Assembly: GCA_007844125.1 (NCBI GenBank)
Contig: CM017564.1
Location: 9,893,520 to 9,957,519 of the forward strand
From: Sinonovacula constricta
Taxonomy: Eukaryota; Mollusca; Bivalvia; Cardiida; Solecurtidae
Direction of reading: 5' to 3'
DNA length: 64,000 bases
Shown: positions 12,349-24,555 of the stretch, piece by piece
Layout of the letters: every line of letters begins with the position of its first letter
How positions within the stretch are numbered: position 1 is the stretch's first letter
Notes under the pieces: generated by a model
What the model saw: only the letters and a program-made list of their open reading frames with translations
The model's database searches: none
What the model was told of the DNA's origin: nothing
Program-made: the position numbers and the translations under genes

Positions 12349-15300
12349 GTATTTGAGTTTTTGTTGTTTGTTGTTGTTGTTTTTTTAAGTGATAGGGGAA
12401 GAACTTAAGTTATATTAACGATCTATTACCACACACAGACAAATACTTACTTATAACTAGTTTATTTAAAGGAGAATACCTCCAGCTGCATTGTATTGTG
12501 CCCCAAAAATGTTGCCCAAACATTGTTAAACTGTTATAGATGGCTACCTGCCAAATAACAGGCACACTGCCATGTCCCTAGTTTCAAATACTTATTGAAT
12601 GTTTCAAAAAGGACAGAAATTTTATCCTAGAATAAAATGTAAATAATTAAAATTTAATTCCATAACATAACATTTACCCTACTTAATTCCACATTTGGTC
12701 CTAATGAAAGCTCTAAATAGAATGAGAAGACAATACATAGATGTGATGGTAAGCCTGATCAATTCATACTTTTGCATATTTAGAGTTAAACATAAACTGT
12801 ATTAGTGATAACTTTCAGGTGAGCGCCCACACAAGTGTGAACAATGCAGCCAGACATTCGCTATGAAGTCATACCTTGCAAAGCATATGGTGTCACACTT
12901 AAAGACAAAGACATTCAAATGTTCAGAATGTGTGAAGACTTTTGCTTACAGAAGTGGACTAAATGCTCACAAGCTACAGCATTCAGGTGGTGAGTGTTAT
13001 GATGTCTTTTTTGTTGTGTTCAGTGTAATATTTCATCAACAAATATTCAGTAGTTGGAGACACATGTGGTAACATTATGTAAAGAACTTACATACTACCT
13101 TGCGCAGAAATGTTATCCTGACTCCACGCATGCCATTCGTGCAAGAAGAAAACACTATAAGATGATTGTAATGAAAAGGAAAAATACCACTAGCATCATT
13201 ATAGCATCATTATTGATGTTGGTACATTATTTGCAATGGACAGACATTGGGCCCTGGGCCTTCTGTACATGTCATTAACACTCATCCTTCAATGACCAAA
13301 AATCAGTTTGGGGTAACACATTTAAACATTGTTTTGCTGGTTGCCATTGATTATTCAATGTTTGGTAAAAAGGAAGAGCTGAGACGAGATGTGTAGCTAG
13401 CATTATGCATTCATGCACATTTTCTCGCAAGCCATTTACAAATTGAAATAATGAAGGTTGTTAATGTGTTTTTGCCAGCTTAATTATGGCTTTAATGTTT
13501 TGTATTTTTGTTGTTTAAGAGAGACCAACCTTTAGCTGTGAAAAATGCCAGACTCTGTTTCGATCACAGTCGGCATGTCGTCAGCATATACAATGTCACC
13601 ATGGTAACGCTGATAATATTACCTGCTCAGTTTGTGGGAAGGTGTTCACGTGCAAGGCCTACCTGAGTAAACATATGCATACTCATAAAGGTAAGATAAG
13701 TTAGTTTTGTGGTTGTTAACTGATTGTCTTAAAATCATGGGCTTGTAATTCTTCAGCCCCTCAGTGGGCTGGTTTGAGTCCCAATTTGGGTGAGAACATT
13801 GATAAAGGGATGTCTTCAAGCTGCCATGTGGTTGGCCGGTGGGTTTTTTAGTCATCTGGCTGAGACCTATCTTCACCAGAAATAGCTGTAAATCACCAAT
13901 AAATACAGTGTGTTGTATCTAAATAACAAATATGAAAGTTGGTTTGACTGTTGGGTTAAATGTCACATAAAAATCAGTAGTAACATAGGATCATGGGATA
14001 GCAAAAGCGGTAGTAACATAGCATCATAGTATCGGAATGATTGGTAGTAACAGAGGGTCATAGTATAACAACAACCAGAAGTAACAGACGGTTGTGGTAT
14101 TGCAACAGAAGTAACAGGGTCGTGGTATATCAACAACTAGTAGTAACAGAGGGTCATGGTATAACAACAACCAGTAGCAACAGAGGGTCATGGTGTAACA
14201 ACAACCAGAAGTAACAGAGGGTCATGGTATATCAAAAACCAGAAGTAACAGACCGTCATGGTATAACAACAACCAGAAGTATCAGACCGTCATGGTATAA
14301 CAACAACCAGAAGTATCAGACCGTCATGGTATAACAACAACCAGAAGTAACAGAGGGTCGCGGTATAACAACAACCAGAAGTATCAGACAGTCATGGTAT
14401 AACAACAACCAGAAGTATCAGACCGTCGTGGTATAACAACAACCAGAAGTAACAGAGGGTCGTGGTATAACAACAACCAGAAGTATCAGACCGTCGTGGT
14501 ATAACAACAACCAGAAGTAACAGACCGTCGTGGTATAACAACAACCAGAAGTAACAGACCATCGTGGTATAACAACAACCAGAAGTAACAGAGGGTCGCA
14601 GTATAACAACAACCAGAAGTATCAGACTGTCGTAGTATAACAACAACCAGAAGTAACAGACCGTCGTGGTATAACAACAACCAGAAGTAACAGAGGGTCG
14701 CGGTATAACAACAACCAGAAGTATCAGACCGTCGTGGTATAACAACAACCAGAAGTAACAGACCGTCGTGGTATAACAACAACCAGAAGTAACAGACCGT
14801 TGTGGTATAACAACAACCAGAAGTATCAGACCGTCGTGGTATAACAACAATCAGAAGTAACAGAGGGTCGTGGTATAACAACCAGAAGTAACAGACCATC
14901 GTGGTATAACAACAACCAGAAGTAACAGACCGTCGTGGTATAATAACAACGAGAAGTATCAGACCGTCGTGGTATAACAACAACCAGAAGTAACAGACCG
15001 TCGTGGTATAACAACAACCATTAGTAACAGAGGGTCATGGTATAACAATAACCAGAAGAAACTGAGGGTCATGGTACAACAACCACCAGTAGTAACAGAG
15101 GGCTGTGGTATAGCAACAACCAGTACTAACAGAGGGTCATGGTATAACAACCACCAGTAGTAACAGAGGGCTGTGGTATAGCAACAACCAGTACTAACAG
15201 AGGGTCATGGTATAACAACCACCAGTAGTAACAGAGGGCTGTGGTATAGCAACAACCAGTACTAACAGAGGGTCATGGTATAACAACAACCAGAAGTAAC

Positions 15301-18300
15301 AGATGGTCGTGGTATAACAACAACCAGAAGTAACAGAGGGTCATGGTATAGCAACAACCAGAAGTAACAGAGGGTCATGGTATAGCAACAACCAGTACTA
15401 ACAGAGGGTCATGGTATAGCAACAACCAGTAGTAACAGAGGGTCATGGTATAACAACAAGCAGTAATAACATAGTGTCTTGGTATAGCAACAACCAGTAG
15501 TAACAGAGGGTCATGGTATAGGAATAAGTAATAGTAACAGAGGGTCATGGTATAACAACAAGCAGTAATAACAAAGGGTCTTGGTATTACAACAAGCATT
15601 AGTAACAGATGGTCATGGTATTACAACAAGCAGTAGTAACAGATGGTCATGGTATTACAACAAGCAGTAATAACAGAGTGTCATAGTATAACAACACGCA
15701 GTAGTAACAGAGGGCCATGGTATAACAACAAGCAGTAGTAACACAGTGTGAGGGGTAGCAATAAAGCACCGTGTTCAAGTTCTGCTCTAGCTGTACATTC
15801 TTCTCCCTATCCTACACTTACCACAAATTGTAGTATGCTCATTTCTTGGGACTCATTCTGTGTTTTAGGCACAAAGCGCTACCATTGTGAAAAATGTGGA
15901 AAGGGTTTTCTCAGCAACCAGTCATATCAAGAACATTTACTGCGCCATGACCGAGCAAAACAAATCCAGTGTGAGGTTTGCGGAAGAAGGTAAATATTAT
16001 GGCATATTTAAAAAAGTATAAAGTGCAGAAGAAGGTAAATATTATGGCATATGAAACTAGTATAATGTGCAGAAGCAGGTAAATTTTATGTCCTATTTAA
16101 ATAGTATAACGTGCAGAAGAAGGTTAATATTATAAGAAGGTAAATATTATGGCTTACTAAACTTATGATAAAGTGCAGGTTAAGGTAAATATGGTGTACT
16201 AAACTAGTATAAAGCGCTAAAGGTAAATAAGGCAAACTAAGTTATTTAAAGTGCTAAATAAGATAAACAGTACTGTGATATAATTTAGTATAAAGTTCAG
16301 AAGGTAAATATGGCATACTAAGTTAGTATATATTGCAGAAGAAGATAAATACTCTTGTGTGCTAAACTAGTATAAAGTGCAGAGGAAGGTAAATATGGCA
16401 TACTAATTAGTATAAAGTGCAGAATAAGATCAGTACTATAGTGTACTAACCTAGTATAAAGTGCAGATGGTAAATAAGACATAGTAAACTATTATTAAGT
16501 GCAGCAGCAGAAGCTAAATACTATTGTGTTTTAAAATAGTATAAAGTGCTGAAAAAGTAAATATGGCATAGTTAACTTGTGTAAAATGCAGAAGGAGATA
16601 ATTAATTAAATATTATTGTGTACTAAATGAGTATAAAGTGAAGAAGAAGGTTCTTATTGTGCTGTACTTAACACTATTACACAGACTTATCTTTATAAAG
16701 GTCTTTTCATGTAACTACAAATGGCTATAAAATACATAGTATTTCTAATAAAGGTTTTCAACTACAAATTGCGGCATAAATACAGAGGGTTTTCTCAACT
16801 ACAAAATGCCACACATATACACATGCTTTCTCAGGACTTTAACAGTGACTCTATTTTGCCCAATTAATGTATATCAAAGTATACTGTATCCAGTCACTTT
16901 TACTTACTGAACTTATTTAGGCTTTTAATTCTTCACAAGTATATAACTTAATTGAAGACCTCTAACTGGTATTTTATTCATCATCGTTTTAAAAGTAAAA
17001 CATTCAAAGTATGCTTCAAAGGCAAAGGATTGTAACATCATTTTCTTTGTATTTCCATTCATTCCAGGTTTTTCACATCTCGCGAGTTGAACAAACATTT
17101 GAAATTCCACACAAAACTGACCGCTCATCACTGCGAAGCCTGCAAGATGTACTTCAGCACTTCCAGTGCTTTGATTAAGCACCGCATCAAGTCACATCCC
17201 AGGGTTTATCCGTGTAGACACTGCACTGAGACGTTCACCGACAAGAAGAAAATAATATCTCACATGTCTCAACGTCATGGCATTTCCATACAAGTTTCAA
17301 AAGATGTGCTTCAAGTTATGTATGGGAAAGAAAAAGTGGACAAAAATGCATTTTCCGTAGACAAAATTGTTGTGGATGACTTTTCAAAGGAAGCTAAGGG
17401 CTCAGAAGGAGACAAAGATCTTGACAAAACGCATTCTGGCATTAGTTTGAATTCTGGCAGTGGAGTTAGTGAGCATTTACCTGCTAACACTGATGCAGAT
17501 ACTTACTTTAAACAACAATGTGAAGCACAAAATGAAACATCAAAAGATCTGACAAAAGTATCGTCTAAGAAGTGTGAATTAATTTCACTCAGTACTAGCT
17601 CCATTGAAAGCAGTGAGCCTGTTTTGAACAAAGGGATGGCTCCGTTGAAAGATTGTACTGATGAATCCAGTGAACTAAGACAAACTGTACGTGATGCTTA
17701 TTTAGATCATTTTAGCTTGCCACTTAAAAGCAAAAAAGTTTCGAATCAAGAACTCATAAAAATGGATGATTTTTGCGCGGGAGCATTTGCAGGAGAGGGA
17801 AATGATCATTGTTCCTCTTGCCTGGATATTGATGCCAAATGTAGGGTCTCCGACGAAAAAGATGTCAATAGAGTTGATGTTTCAAAGGTAAAGGAAGCAA
17901 ATACAGATTGTAATGATCTCAATTTAATTAGCCCTAGTTCAGATGAAAAAGGTGATGGTATTTCTGACTCTTTTCTGATAACAATTGAGGATTGTGTTGA
18001 AAGGAACGAAGTTCAAGATTCAAACACAAACCAAGCATGTTATGGAAATCAAAGATACGCTGATCAACATCTATCAGCCAATGGTCAAACCAGAGATGGT
18101 AATTTTGAGCCAATGGAAAACGATTATTCTAAGTCATTTTGCGCAGATGCCGCTAATGATGTTAGTGAAAATTGTAAGTTTAACAAAGATTTCGGATTGG
18201 TCGGTAGTTTGACGAAAGACAAAGAAATCCATTCTTTTGAAAGTAGCATGTTAGATAGAGTTGAAGAATTTCCTGCATTAGATTTCGATGATCTTAGAGA

Positions 18301-20401
18301 AGGAATGACAGTGGATAAGGAAAAGGATAATGTAACTACAAATCCATACGAGACTGAACAAATTTTGTCGACAGAATCAGCTGGTTGTGATAATTCAAAT
18401 AGCAGATTGAAAGAAACGGACCAAAATCGTTTTGAAGTGTTTGCATTTTCCAAACATGATAGAAGTATTGACGATTTAATCAGATTAGGAAACCTTAAAG
18501 AAAATGGTACGAAAAATCATTTAGATGCAACAGATATTGAAGACACAACAAAACTTCAAAATGACTCTAACGTGAAGTCAAATTTGGATAAAATAAAAGA
18601 AGATGTACCTATTACTTGTGAAGAGAGCCCCGGACAGGCAAAGGATACTGACACAGAACATCACTCGAAGCAATTTAGTACAAACTCACATCTAACTGTT
18701 GGAAAAGAATTGAAGCATCCTTTTACTTTCCAAAAAAGTCCGATTTTACATTCAACCTCCAATGAGGAGGGGCATGCCGATTATATTCCTCAAGACAAAG
18801 CTGACAATAATAACAAAAATATCGAAGAGATAAAGGACATACTGCAACAAAGTATAGAGCAGCATTTTAGCGAGAGAGCGATTCCTGGCTGTGATGTTTT
18901 GGTCTTTGTAGATGACGACGGTAGTGTAGTTGGTTATCAGTCACACAATCAACAGAGAATCGCTGGAGGTGACAACAGAAATCTTGGTGGTTTAAGTGCC
19001 TCATCGGACTCAATGACAAATGTCAATGTCGAGTACCCGGGATTGGACTCATCAGATAAGGTGCCCAATCAGGGATTTCAGCAGAGTAATCAACGTATAT
19101 TGTGCCATTCCGAGAATGCAACGCCCAAGTTTGGCTCGAGTTGTGTATTTGGGGAATATTTTCCTGGGTCTTCAATCATCACATCTAAACTTGTTAGGGG
19201 CAGTGGCAGATCTAGACAGACATTAGCGTTAGGAAGTGATAAAATTCTCCACGTCACAAGCATTGTTCCAAACACCAATAATGTATGTGGCGTCACTCGT
19301 GGTACTCCAAAGCCTCTAATAACAGTCTCAAACACAAAAACGGTATTTACCAAAATTGCGCCGAAGCCTGGAAAAACTCTTTCAGTTTTACCAACTGCAA
19401 TTAATTCCAATGCAAACATTCCATTCATGTCGCATCCGCTAACAACTGACAATAGCTACAAAAATAGTGTTACTTCAAATAATGCTTCGGTGAATTCCTT
19501 ACCTACATTAAGCGCTTCTTACTCCAACGTGTGTGTTAAGTCTTCTTGCAAAACGCATGTTGTACAAAACAGTTCCTCCAAAAACAACACAGTTGTAGTC
19601 AACAGTCAACATCTTAATTCAAGGGTACATACCAGTGGTCAGAAGACGGAAACCATAGCTTCTCTTCAGCAATCTCTACCAGGTGACAACACCAAAAAAC
19701 CTACATGCACAGACGGCCAGTCAAGTACAAATAGTGCTTGCCTTGACCCAGTTTTAATTAATCCTAGCTCTCTTCGATCGCTTCTTTGTCAACCGACAAC
19801 AGCCAGGGAAACGGCAAATATTCGCCACTCTAGAGGATATCGCGGACATAAGAACCAGCAGGAACACAGAGAGTACAAGTACGAGATCGTTATAGAAAAT
19901 CTTGGAGAAGCTAATGAAAAGATTTCCTTACCGAGGGAGATTAAAAAGTCGCAAAAGCCTTGTCTCCAAGTGCAGCAACAACAACAGGGTTCTTTTCAGG
20001 GAGGTCTACAACAAAAAGACATTCAACTGCGTCTACAACAGCATCATAGGTCTCTTCAACTTACTGACCCCCATCAGGACTTGATGCAACAACATCACCA
20101 TCAACAACAGCGGCTTTCATTTCAAGAAGATCAGCGACATGACGATCAGCATCAACATCAGATACTTCTGGAAGATATGTCATTGCGAAACAAATCAGAT
20201 GTGTCGTTAGACGCTAATTTGCCTACAAGAGATAACCAAGATGAGTTTCTCAAGTTTGAAAATGTACTCAAGGCTAAACTTTGTCGAATGGAGAAGTTTG
20301 AACATCTTGACGGGTTTCTTGAGAGAATGGAGCAGTCTTTTAGGACGTTCAGAATGTTAAGGCAAAAGAAAAGAGCGGCTGGTCGTGAGCAGTTAGAATG
20401 A
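12163..20401 (+). CDS. Multi-exon C2H2 zinc-finger protein, nine fingers with a long disordered tail
   Basis: Five joined exons are supported: 12,163(?)-12,348, 12,819-12,989, 13,520-13,690, 15,869-15,989 and 17,068-20,401. All introns have GT/AG ends and the reading phases agree (phase 1, 1, 1, then 2). From the ATG at 12,177 the product would be about 1,322 residues; earlier exons may exist. Nine C2H2 fingers follow one another, with a classic TGERPHKC linker restored exactly across the first junction. After the last finger come about 1,050 residues of acidic/Ser/Asn-rich low-complexity sequence, then a Gln/His-rich stretch and a charged C-terminal helix. The likely role is a nuclear DNA-binding regulator (family inference). 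I do not recognise the orthologue. Introns 3 and 4 carry large tandem repeats. Confidence 0.85.
12819..12989 (+). CDS. Zinc-finger gene, exon with fingers 2 and 3 (171 nt)
   Basis: Acceptor 'aactttcag' ends at 12,818 and donor GTGAGT follows 12,989. The exon starts and ends in phase 1. It encodes ERPHKC-type finger 2 and finger 3 (FKCSEC...HKLQH). It is the same length and phase as the next exon. Confidence 0.88.
13520..13690 (+). CDS. Zinc-finger gene, exon with fingers 4 and 5 (171 nt)
   Basis: Acceptor 'ttgtttaag' ends at 13,519 and donor GTAAGA follows 13,690. Phase 1 at both ends. Finger 4 has C-x2-C with a H-x4-H end (HIQCHH); finger 5 is canonical (ITCSVC...HMHTH). Confidence 0.88.
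13965..15755. repeat. 34-bp minisatellite inside intron 3 of the zinc-finger gene
   Basis: About 52 tandem units, approximately aacaacaaccagaagtaaca plus gaccgtcgtggtat (34 bp, measured between 14,401 and 14,435). Units vary at gaccgtcgtg/gagggtcatg and at agaagta/agtagta; the edges are more diverged than the 14,260-15,010 core. Minus-strand frames through the array (a Leu/Val/Cys/Tyr-rich pattern) are artefacts. It makes up most of the 2.2-kb intron. Confidence 0.92.
15869..15989 (+). CDS. Zinc-finger gene, exon with finger 6 and start of finger 7
   Basis: Acceptor 'tgttttag' ends at 15,868; donor GTAAAT follows 15,989. It enters in phase 1 and leaves in phase 2, so finger 7 (CEVCGR|RFF) is split across intron 4. 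The coding end 'gaagaag' plus donor is the seed of the repeat that follows. Confidence 0.87.
15975..16660. repeat. 44-45-bp repeat built on the exon 4 splice donor
   Basis: The exon end and donor (gaagaag|gtaaatattatggcat) recurs at 16,033 and 16,077 and then about every 44 bp in decaying copies. The units carry 'gtataaagtgcagaagaagg' and several keep GGTAAATA. Divergence rises with distance from the exon. Confidence 0.75.
17068..20401 (+). CDS. Zinc-finger gene, terminal exon: rest of finger 7, fingers 8-9 and tail
   Basis: Acceptor 'cattcattccag' ends at 17,067. Finger 7 is completed here, followed by finger 8 (HHCEAC...HRIKSH) and finger 9 (YPCRHC...HMSQRH). The remaining tail is a single large exon, rich in Asp, Ser, Asn, Lys and Thr. 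The section near 19,960-20,170 is dominated by Gln and His (CAA/CAG/CAT), and the last 60 residues are charged and helix-like. The TGA stop is at 20,399-20,401. Confidence 0.9.
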
Positions 20402-20584
20402 GCAGATTGGCAGGTTTCACACGTGCTGATATGCTATATTTTACCAATTGCTATATGCTTCTGCCGTTATATTAAATCGTAATCTGCATAACACGGAATA
20501 TATATCACTATTTTCTATTTTGTCATGCCTGCTGTTGTAATAACCGTGTTCTGTATAATTAATCGGATATGTTAAACAAGGATG

Positions 20585-20590
20585 AATAAA
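20585..20590 (+). promoter_or_regulatory. Poly(A) signal of the zinc-finger gene
   Basis: AATAAA 184 nt after the stop, in the AT-rich 3' flank; the first canonical hexamer downstream. Confidence 0.6.
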
Positions 20591-20599
20591 AGTTTAATA

Positions 20600-21094
20600 A
20601 CGAGTTGTATTTTGTCAAATAAATAGAACGTCATTAAAGAACACCATGCTTAGATAATTACGATTTTGAATGCATAAAGGGTTTCTATTTCAGTATCAAT
20701 GTTGACCAATATCTTTACGCATTAATCAATGAAGCCATTTATGATTCACATTCCCTAAAGTGTTTACTTTTCTTTTTTTGTTTTATATCCCCTATTTTCT
20801 TCTTTACTACCTTCTGTCTATGTTCTTTTTACACACCCATGTCCTGCATATGTTCTTTTTACATACCCTTGTCCTCCTGCAACCGTTTTTACGTGAAACG
20901 ATAGGCAGAATAACACGAATCTCATTGTAAATATCCTTTACCAGAACAAAGTAATCACATGTTTACACTCATACACTCAGCCTGGATAAATTATATTCAA
21001 ATTAATGTGCGTGTGTGTGTGTGTGTGTCTGCATACATATACATACATATATGTATATATAGAGAGAGAGGGGTGGGGGGAAATCTTGGTCGTC
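20600..21094. other. 3' flank of the zinc-finger gene, no genes seen
   Basis: AT-rich DNA with T/C-rich tracts and a GT/TA/GA microsatellite at about 21,009-21,071. Nothing else is recognised. Confidence 0.5.
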
Positions 21095-21245
21095 ATTGTA
21101 AACAGGTATTTTCTATCTGCTGCGCCATACTGCAGAGATAGCTATTTTTAAACCAAAAAAAAAAAACACGTCACAACTTACTTTTGAGATTGCTTTATAT
21201 CATTCGGGCAGTCCGCGTTGACCTCGGTGACTATTTTTAGAAGAA
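21095..21245 (+). repeat. Copy of an interspersed repeat ending in 'ctatttttag'
   Basis: Related in inverse orientation to 54,299-54,450, 57,012-57,160 and 62,333-62,480, and at its right end to 24,556-24,637. Shared landmarks are 'tttctatctg.tgcgcc..actgcag', 'acttttgagat', 'tcattcgggcagtc' and the terminal 'ctatttttag'. Probably a small non-autonomous element; class unknown. Confidence 0.5.
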
Positions 21246-21640
21246 ATTGTTATCGTGCTTATTTATAGATTTGGAATGAATGAACATGTATAGTGATATT
21301 GTTCGCAATTCGTACTATCTTACAATATAGGTAGTGTTCAAAATCATGTTACTTAGACTAAAATATAAGTTTATGAAGAAATTATGCATAAATTCCCAGA
21401 TATTTGTACATGCATTTGCTATAGGTAAACTGTCAGGTACAACCGTTCATGTTAAACATATTGAGTGTGAAAATGATACTTTGAAACCGTTCGTGCTAAT
21501 GCCCTATGTATGCCTGAGAGCGTGACTTGAGGCGGAGTGACACATGTTGATTTCAACTGTAGGCGTTTGAATCAGATAACCGCTTCAAGCATAACTAAAT
21601 ACTCTGTAGCAGTGCTCTCCCTTAGTTATTTCGATTATTT

Positions 21641-21950
21641 GTTAATTGAGTTAATCGTCCCACCAACAGTATTTCAGTTATCTGGAGACGGTGTACACTT
21701 GAAGCAGATATAGTGCTGCCTTCGCTGTGTATAGCATGCCTTGAACACCTGGCATGATATCACACCCAGTCACATTATCCTGACACCGGGCCAACCAGTC
21801 GTGGAACTACATTTATATTTGCTTGAGCTTAAGCAAGGGAGCTATACCACTACCATTTTAACGACTTTGGTATGTCGCTGCCCGGGATCGAACCCGGGAC
21901 CTCCCGTACCTGGAGCCGACGCTCTACCGATTGCGCTACCAGGTCCGGTC
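21641..21950 (-). mobile_element. tRNA-derived SINE, family A (near full length)
   Basis: On the minus strand the head reads like a tRNA with an A box (tagcgcaatcggtagagcg) and a B box (gggttcgatcccggg). A body of about 230 bp follows and ends in 'ggtgggacgattaactcaat'. It would be transcribed by RNA polymerase III when active. Four other copies occur in this window (44.8, 49.8, 57.9 and 61.2 kb). Confidence 0.85.
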
Positions 21951-22029
21951 ACTTCGATTGTAACGTCCCAATTTATACATATAAAGCGGTATAATTTGGT
22001 AACATTAAACTGTCACTAGATGAATAGTT

Positions 22030-22440
22030 ATTTAGTATGCAAAAATCTGAAAATCGCAGGTTCGAATCCATAATGCGACACATTTTAAAAAAAATATATA
22101 TTTTTACAATTTTAAATGTAAAAAGAAACAGTTTAAAAATTATCATTTTAATTGAACATGTTTGGGTTACTATTTATCGCGTTACTTATTTATTTTATTT
22201 CTTTTTATCTTTTTATTTATTTATGAATTTGTAAAATTAACGCTTTTTTCGAAAGACGTGTTGCTCAAAAATGGAAACAAAAGTAACGCACGCGTAAAAT
22301 GTTAATGCATGATTGTAATTTGAAATATAGCCTAATTTTAAGTTTATTGAGTAAACATACGATTTAAGCTAGATTCGAACCTGCAACCTTTTCATAAAAA
22401 GGGCAATGACGCACTAACTAGGCTATGGAAGTTACTTAGT
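22030..22440. repeat. Two tRNA-like remnants in opposite orientation
   Basis: A B-box-like 'gcaggttcgaatcc' on the plus strand at about 22,058, and a minus-strand head at about 22,365-22,436 with A-box-like 'tagcctagttagtgcg' and B-box-like 'gcaggttcgaatct'. Neither folds convincingly into a tRNA by eye, so they are read as degraded SINE heads rather than tRNA genes. Confidence 0.4.
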
Positions 22441-23218
22441 AACCACTGATTTAAGAATATTATTTTTTTTATATATAAATTTAGGAAACTTTTCTGACTA
22501 TCGTTTTCGTAAAGTAAAGAAATTGGACCATACCGGCTATTCATTGTGTACCATTTCAATGTTGCCAAATTATACTAACGGCTGCAAAGATGTCCATACT
22601 ATTTTTTTAATAACAGTTGTAACTAACTGTGTAAACACGTACTGCATAACTTATTTTGTCAAAAATTTAAAGGCACTTTAAACATTAATCGAACGTTAGT
22701 CTATCGATAAAAGACAGACCTTTAAAACTAATAGCCTGTAGCGGATATCTTCGGGCATGTTCGGTGACCCTCGCCAATGCTCGTACTTCGTACTAGGACT
22801 CTTACTCACAGAAACCGATGACGTGTACAACAAAAAGTTTCAAGTGACACAGTTTCGTCAAATCAGATAAATGGTTTGCTTTTTTATGAAATGACTATAA
22901 AGCGTGAAAGAAAAAAAAATAAGCTTCATACACAATATAAACAAATAGTTAATATGTATTTTTGTGGTTGTTTAAAGAAAAGAACGGGGTAAGCCGAGGG
23001 AAAACAGTGCAGCTTGCAATAGGAACTTTACCAATGTAGCAGACATCAATAAAGAACGCAAATACGAAGGCAATAATTAAACTAGCTAAAGACATTAAAA
23101 AATAACACAAGATGTGTATTTAAGATGTAAAAAGGCCAGGGTAAAATTGTTCAAACGAGTTAGAGTCAAAGCCCGGTAGCTCGAACACCCACCAGGATTA
23201 CCTTCAAGTTCGAGCGAG
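22441..23218. other. Intergenic DNA, nothing recognised
   Basis: AT-rich sequence without a supported exon or repeat boundary. Confidence 0.4.
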
Positions 23219-23340
<122 letters not shown>

Positions 23341-23729
23341 TTATTCTCACCCATTCTAAATGTGTAAAGCTAAGCGAAAGCTATACAAAACAAATGGTAA
23401 TAATTATTTTGGACACAAAAAAAAATCGACACAAAACAAAGTTGAACACAAACATGATCATCCGATGGTGTAAATGATTGTTAAGCATGCAAAAACATAC
23501 TATAAAATTGAATTATGACAAGTGCGGTTTTATGTTGTTGTGCTGTTGTTGTTGTTGCTTTCTTTACACATGGTTGTAGTGCGACAATTAAGAACATTTT
23601 GTAAATAAAACTGAACCTAAATGTATTTGTAGAGCTACATGAGGTTAAACAATCACAAGCACCAGGTCGACGTAAACGATTTCTACAAACAAATTAAAAC
23701 TGCTTTCGAAAAAGATTTTAATAGCCTAA

Positions 23730-23945
23730 CCAGGAGCGGATCTAGAAACTTTTGGTGTGTGTGTGTGTGTGTGCGGGGGGGGGGGGGGTGTATGAATAAA
23801 GGCATATTCAACTTTATCGCAGTAAATACTAGATATACATACACAGTAAGAGACCCTTACTTCGACCTAAGCAGTCAACAGACACAATTTACTTTAAAAG
23901 CTTAGTATTTTAAGCTTAAATGTATGTGTTTTAGGGGTTGGCGGG
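23730..23945 (+). mobile_element. MITE-like element of the 'aggggcggatc' family
   Basis: Begins 'aggagcggatctagaaa', continues with a GT and G run, then 'caactttatcgcagtaaata', 'ctaagcagtcaacagacaca' and 'aagcttaaatgtatgtgttt', and ends in C/G-rich 'ggttggcgggg'. The same order of blocks occurs inverted at 32,858-33,117 and in pieces at 54.5, 57.2 and 61.7 kb. Confidence 0.6.
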
Positions 23946-23962
23946 GTTGATTATCCCCACCC

Positions 23963-24080
23963 ACCCCTACGGGGCGAAGGACTTAATGTGGTAAGGTCTT
24001 CCAGCCGACTTGCGGAGCGCCGGTGGTTCTACCCAGACATTTGTCTGGGTAGTTCCTCCACCGAAAAGCTCGGACGTTGC
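23963..24080 (+). mobile_element. tRNA-derived SINE, family D, 5'-truncated
   Basis: 'ggggcgaaggacttaatgtg' through 'aagctcggacgttgc' matches the body of the SINEs at 52,553-52,758 and 54,948-55,155 (inverse orientation). The tRNA-like head is missing. An internal palindrome (acccagacatttgtctgggt) is present, as in the other copies. Confidence 0.7.
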
Positions 24081-24265
24081 TATAATGATCATAATTGGTC
24101 GCTGCAATGTATTTCTAAAAAAACAAAACTTGAAATGAGACCGCGATATGCTATTTATTGGCGCCCTTCACCCAATATGAAAAGTAAAACTAACACCAAA
24201 CATGTCATTACAAAAATGTATTTCCAATTCAAGCGACGCTGCACAGTTAGCTATTTTTAATCTAA

Positions 24266-24546
24266 AGCCCCCCATACACACACAATATAATTGTCAATAA
24301 TATTGACTCAATAATATTGAAGATGTTTGTTTTTTTGCCACAAACTGTACAAAAATATTGATCAATATTCAGTTCATTTGTACTTCCGACGCCAAAGAAA
24401 AAGCATGGATTCTGTTGTTTTATTGTAAATACGTCAATAAATATTTGAGATTTCAAAATTTCATCAATACATTTACAGGGCCTTCATTGGCAATCTCCAT
24501 GATCGACAATGTCATTGACGATTATATTGTGTGTGTATGGAGGGCT
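24266..24546. mobile_element. 281-bp MITE with TAA target duplication (PIF/Harbinger-like)
   Basis: Terminal inverted repeats of about 32 bp: left agccccccatacacacacaa, right the inverse of agccctccatacacacacaa, both continuing into tataat.gtcaat. Flanked by TAA at 24,263-24,265 and 24,547-24,549. The 3-bp TWA duplication is the Harbinger habit; no transposase is present. Confidence 0.75.
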
Positions 24547-24555
24547 TAACAAAAC

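Noticed and set aside
14392..15150. Long minus-strand frames rich in Leu, Val, Cys and Tyr
   Set aside because: They run through the 34-bp minisatellite in several frames at once and lie inside an intron; purely repeat-derived.
21880..21950. tRNA gene
   Set aside because: It has A and B boxes but is joined to a body shared by five copies in the window, so it is a SINE head.
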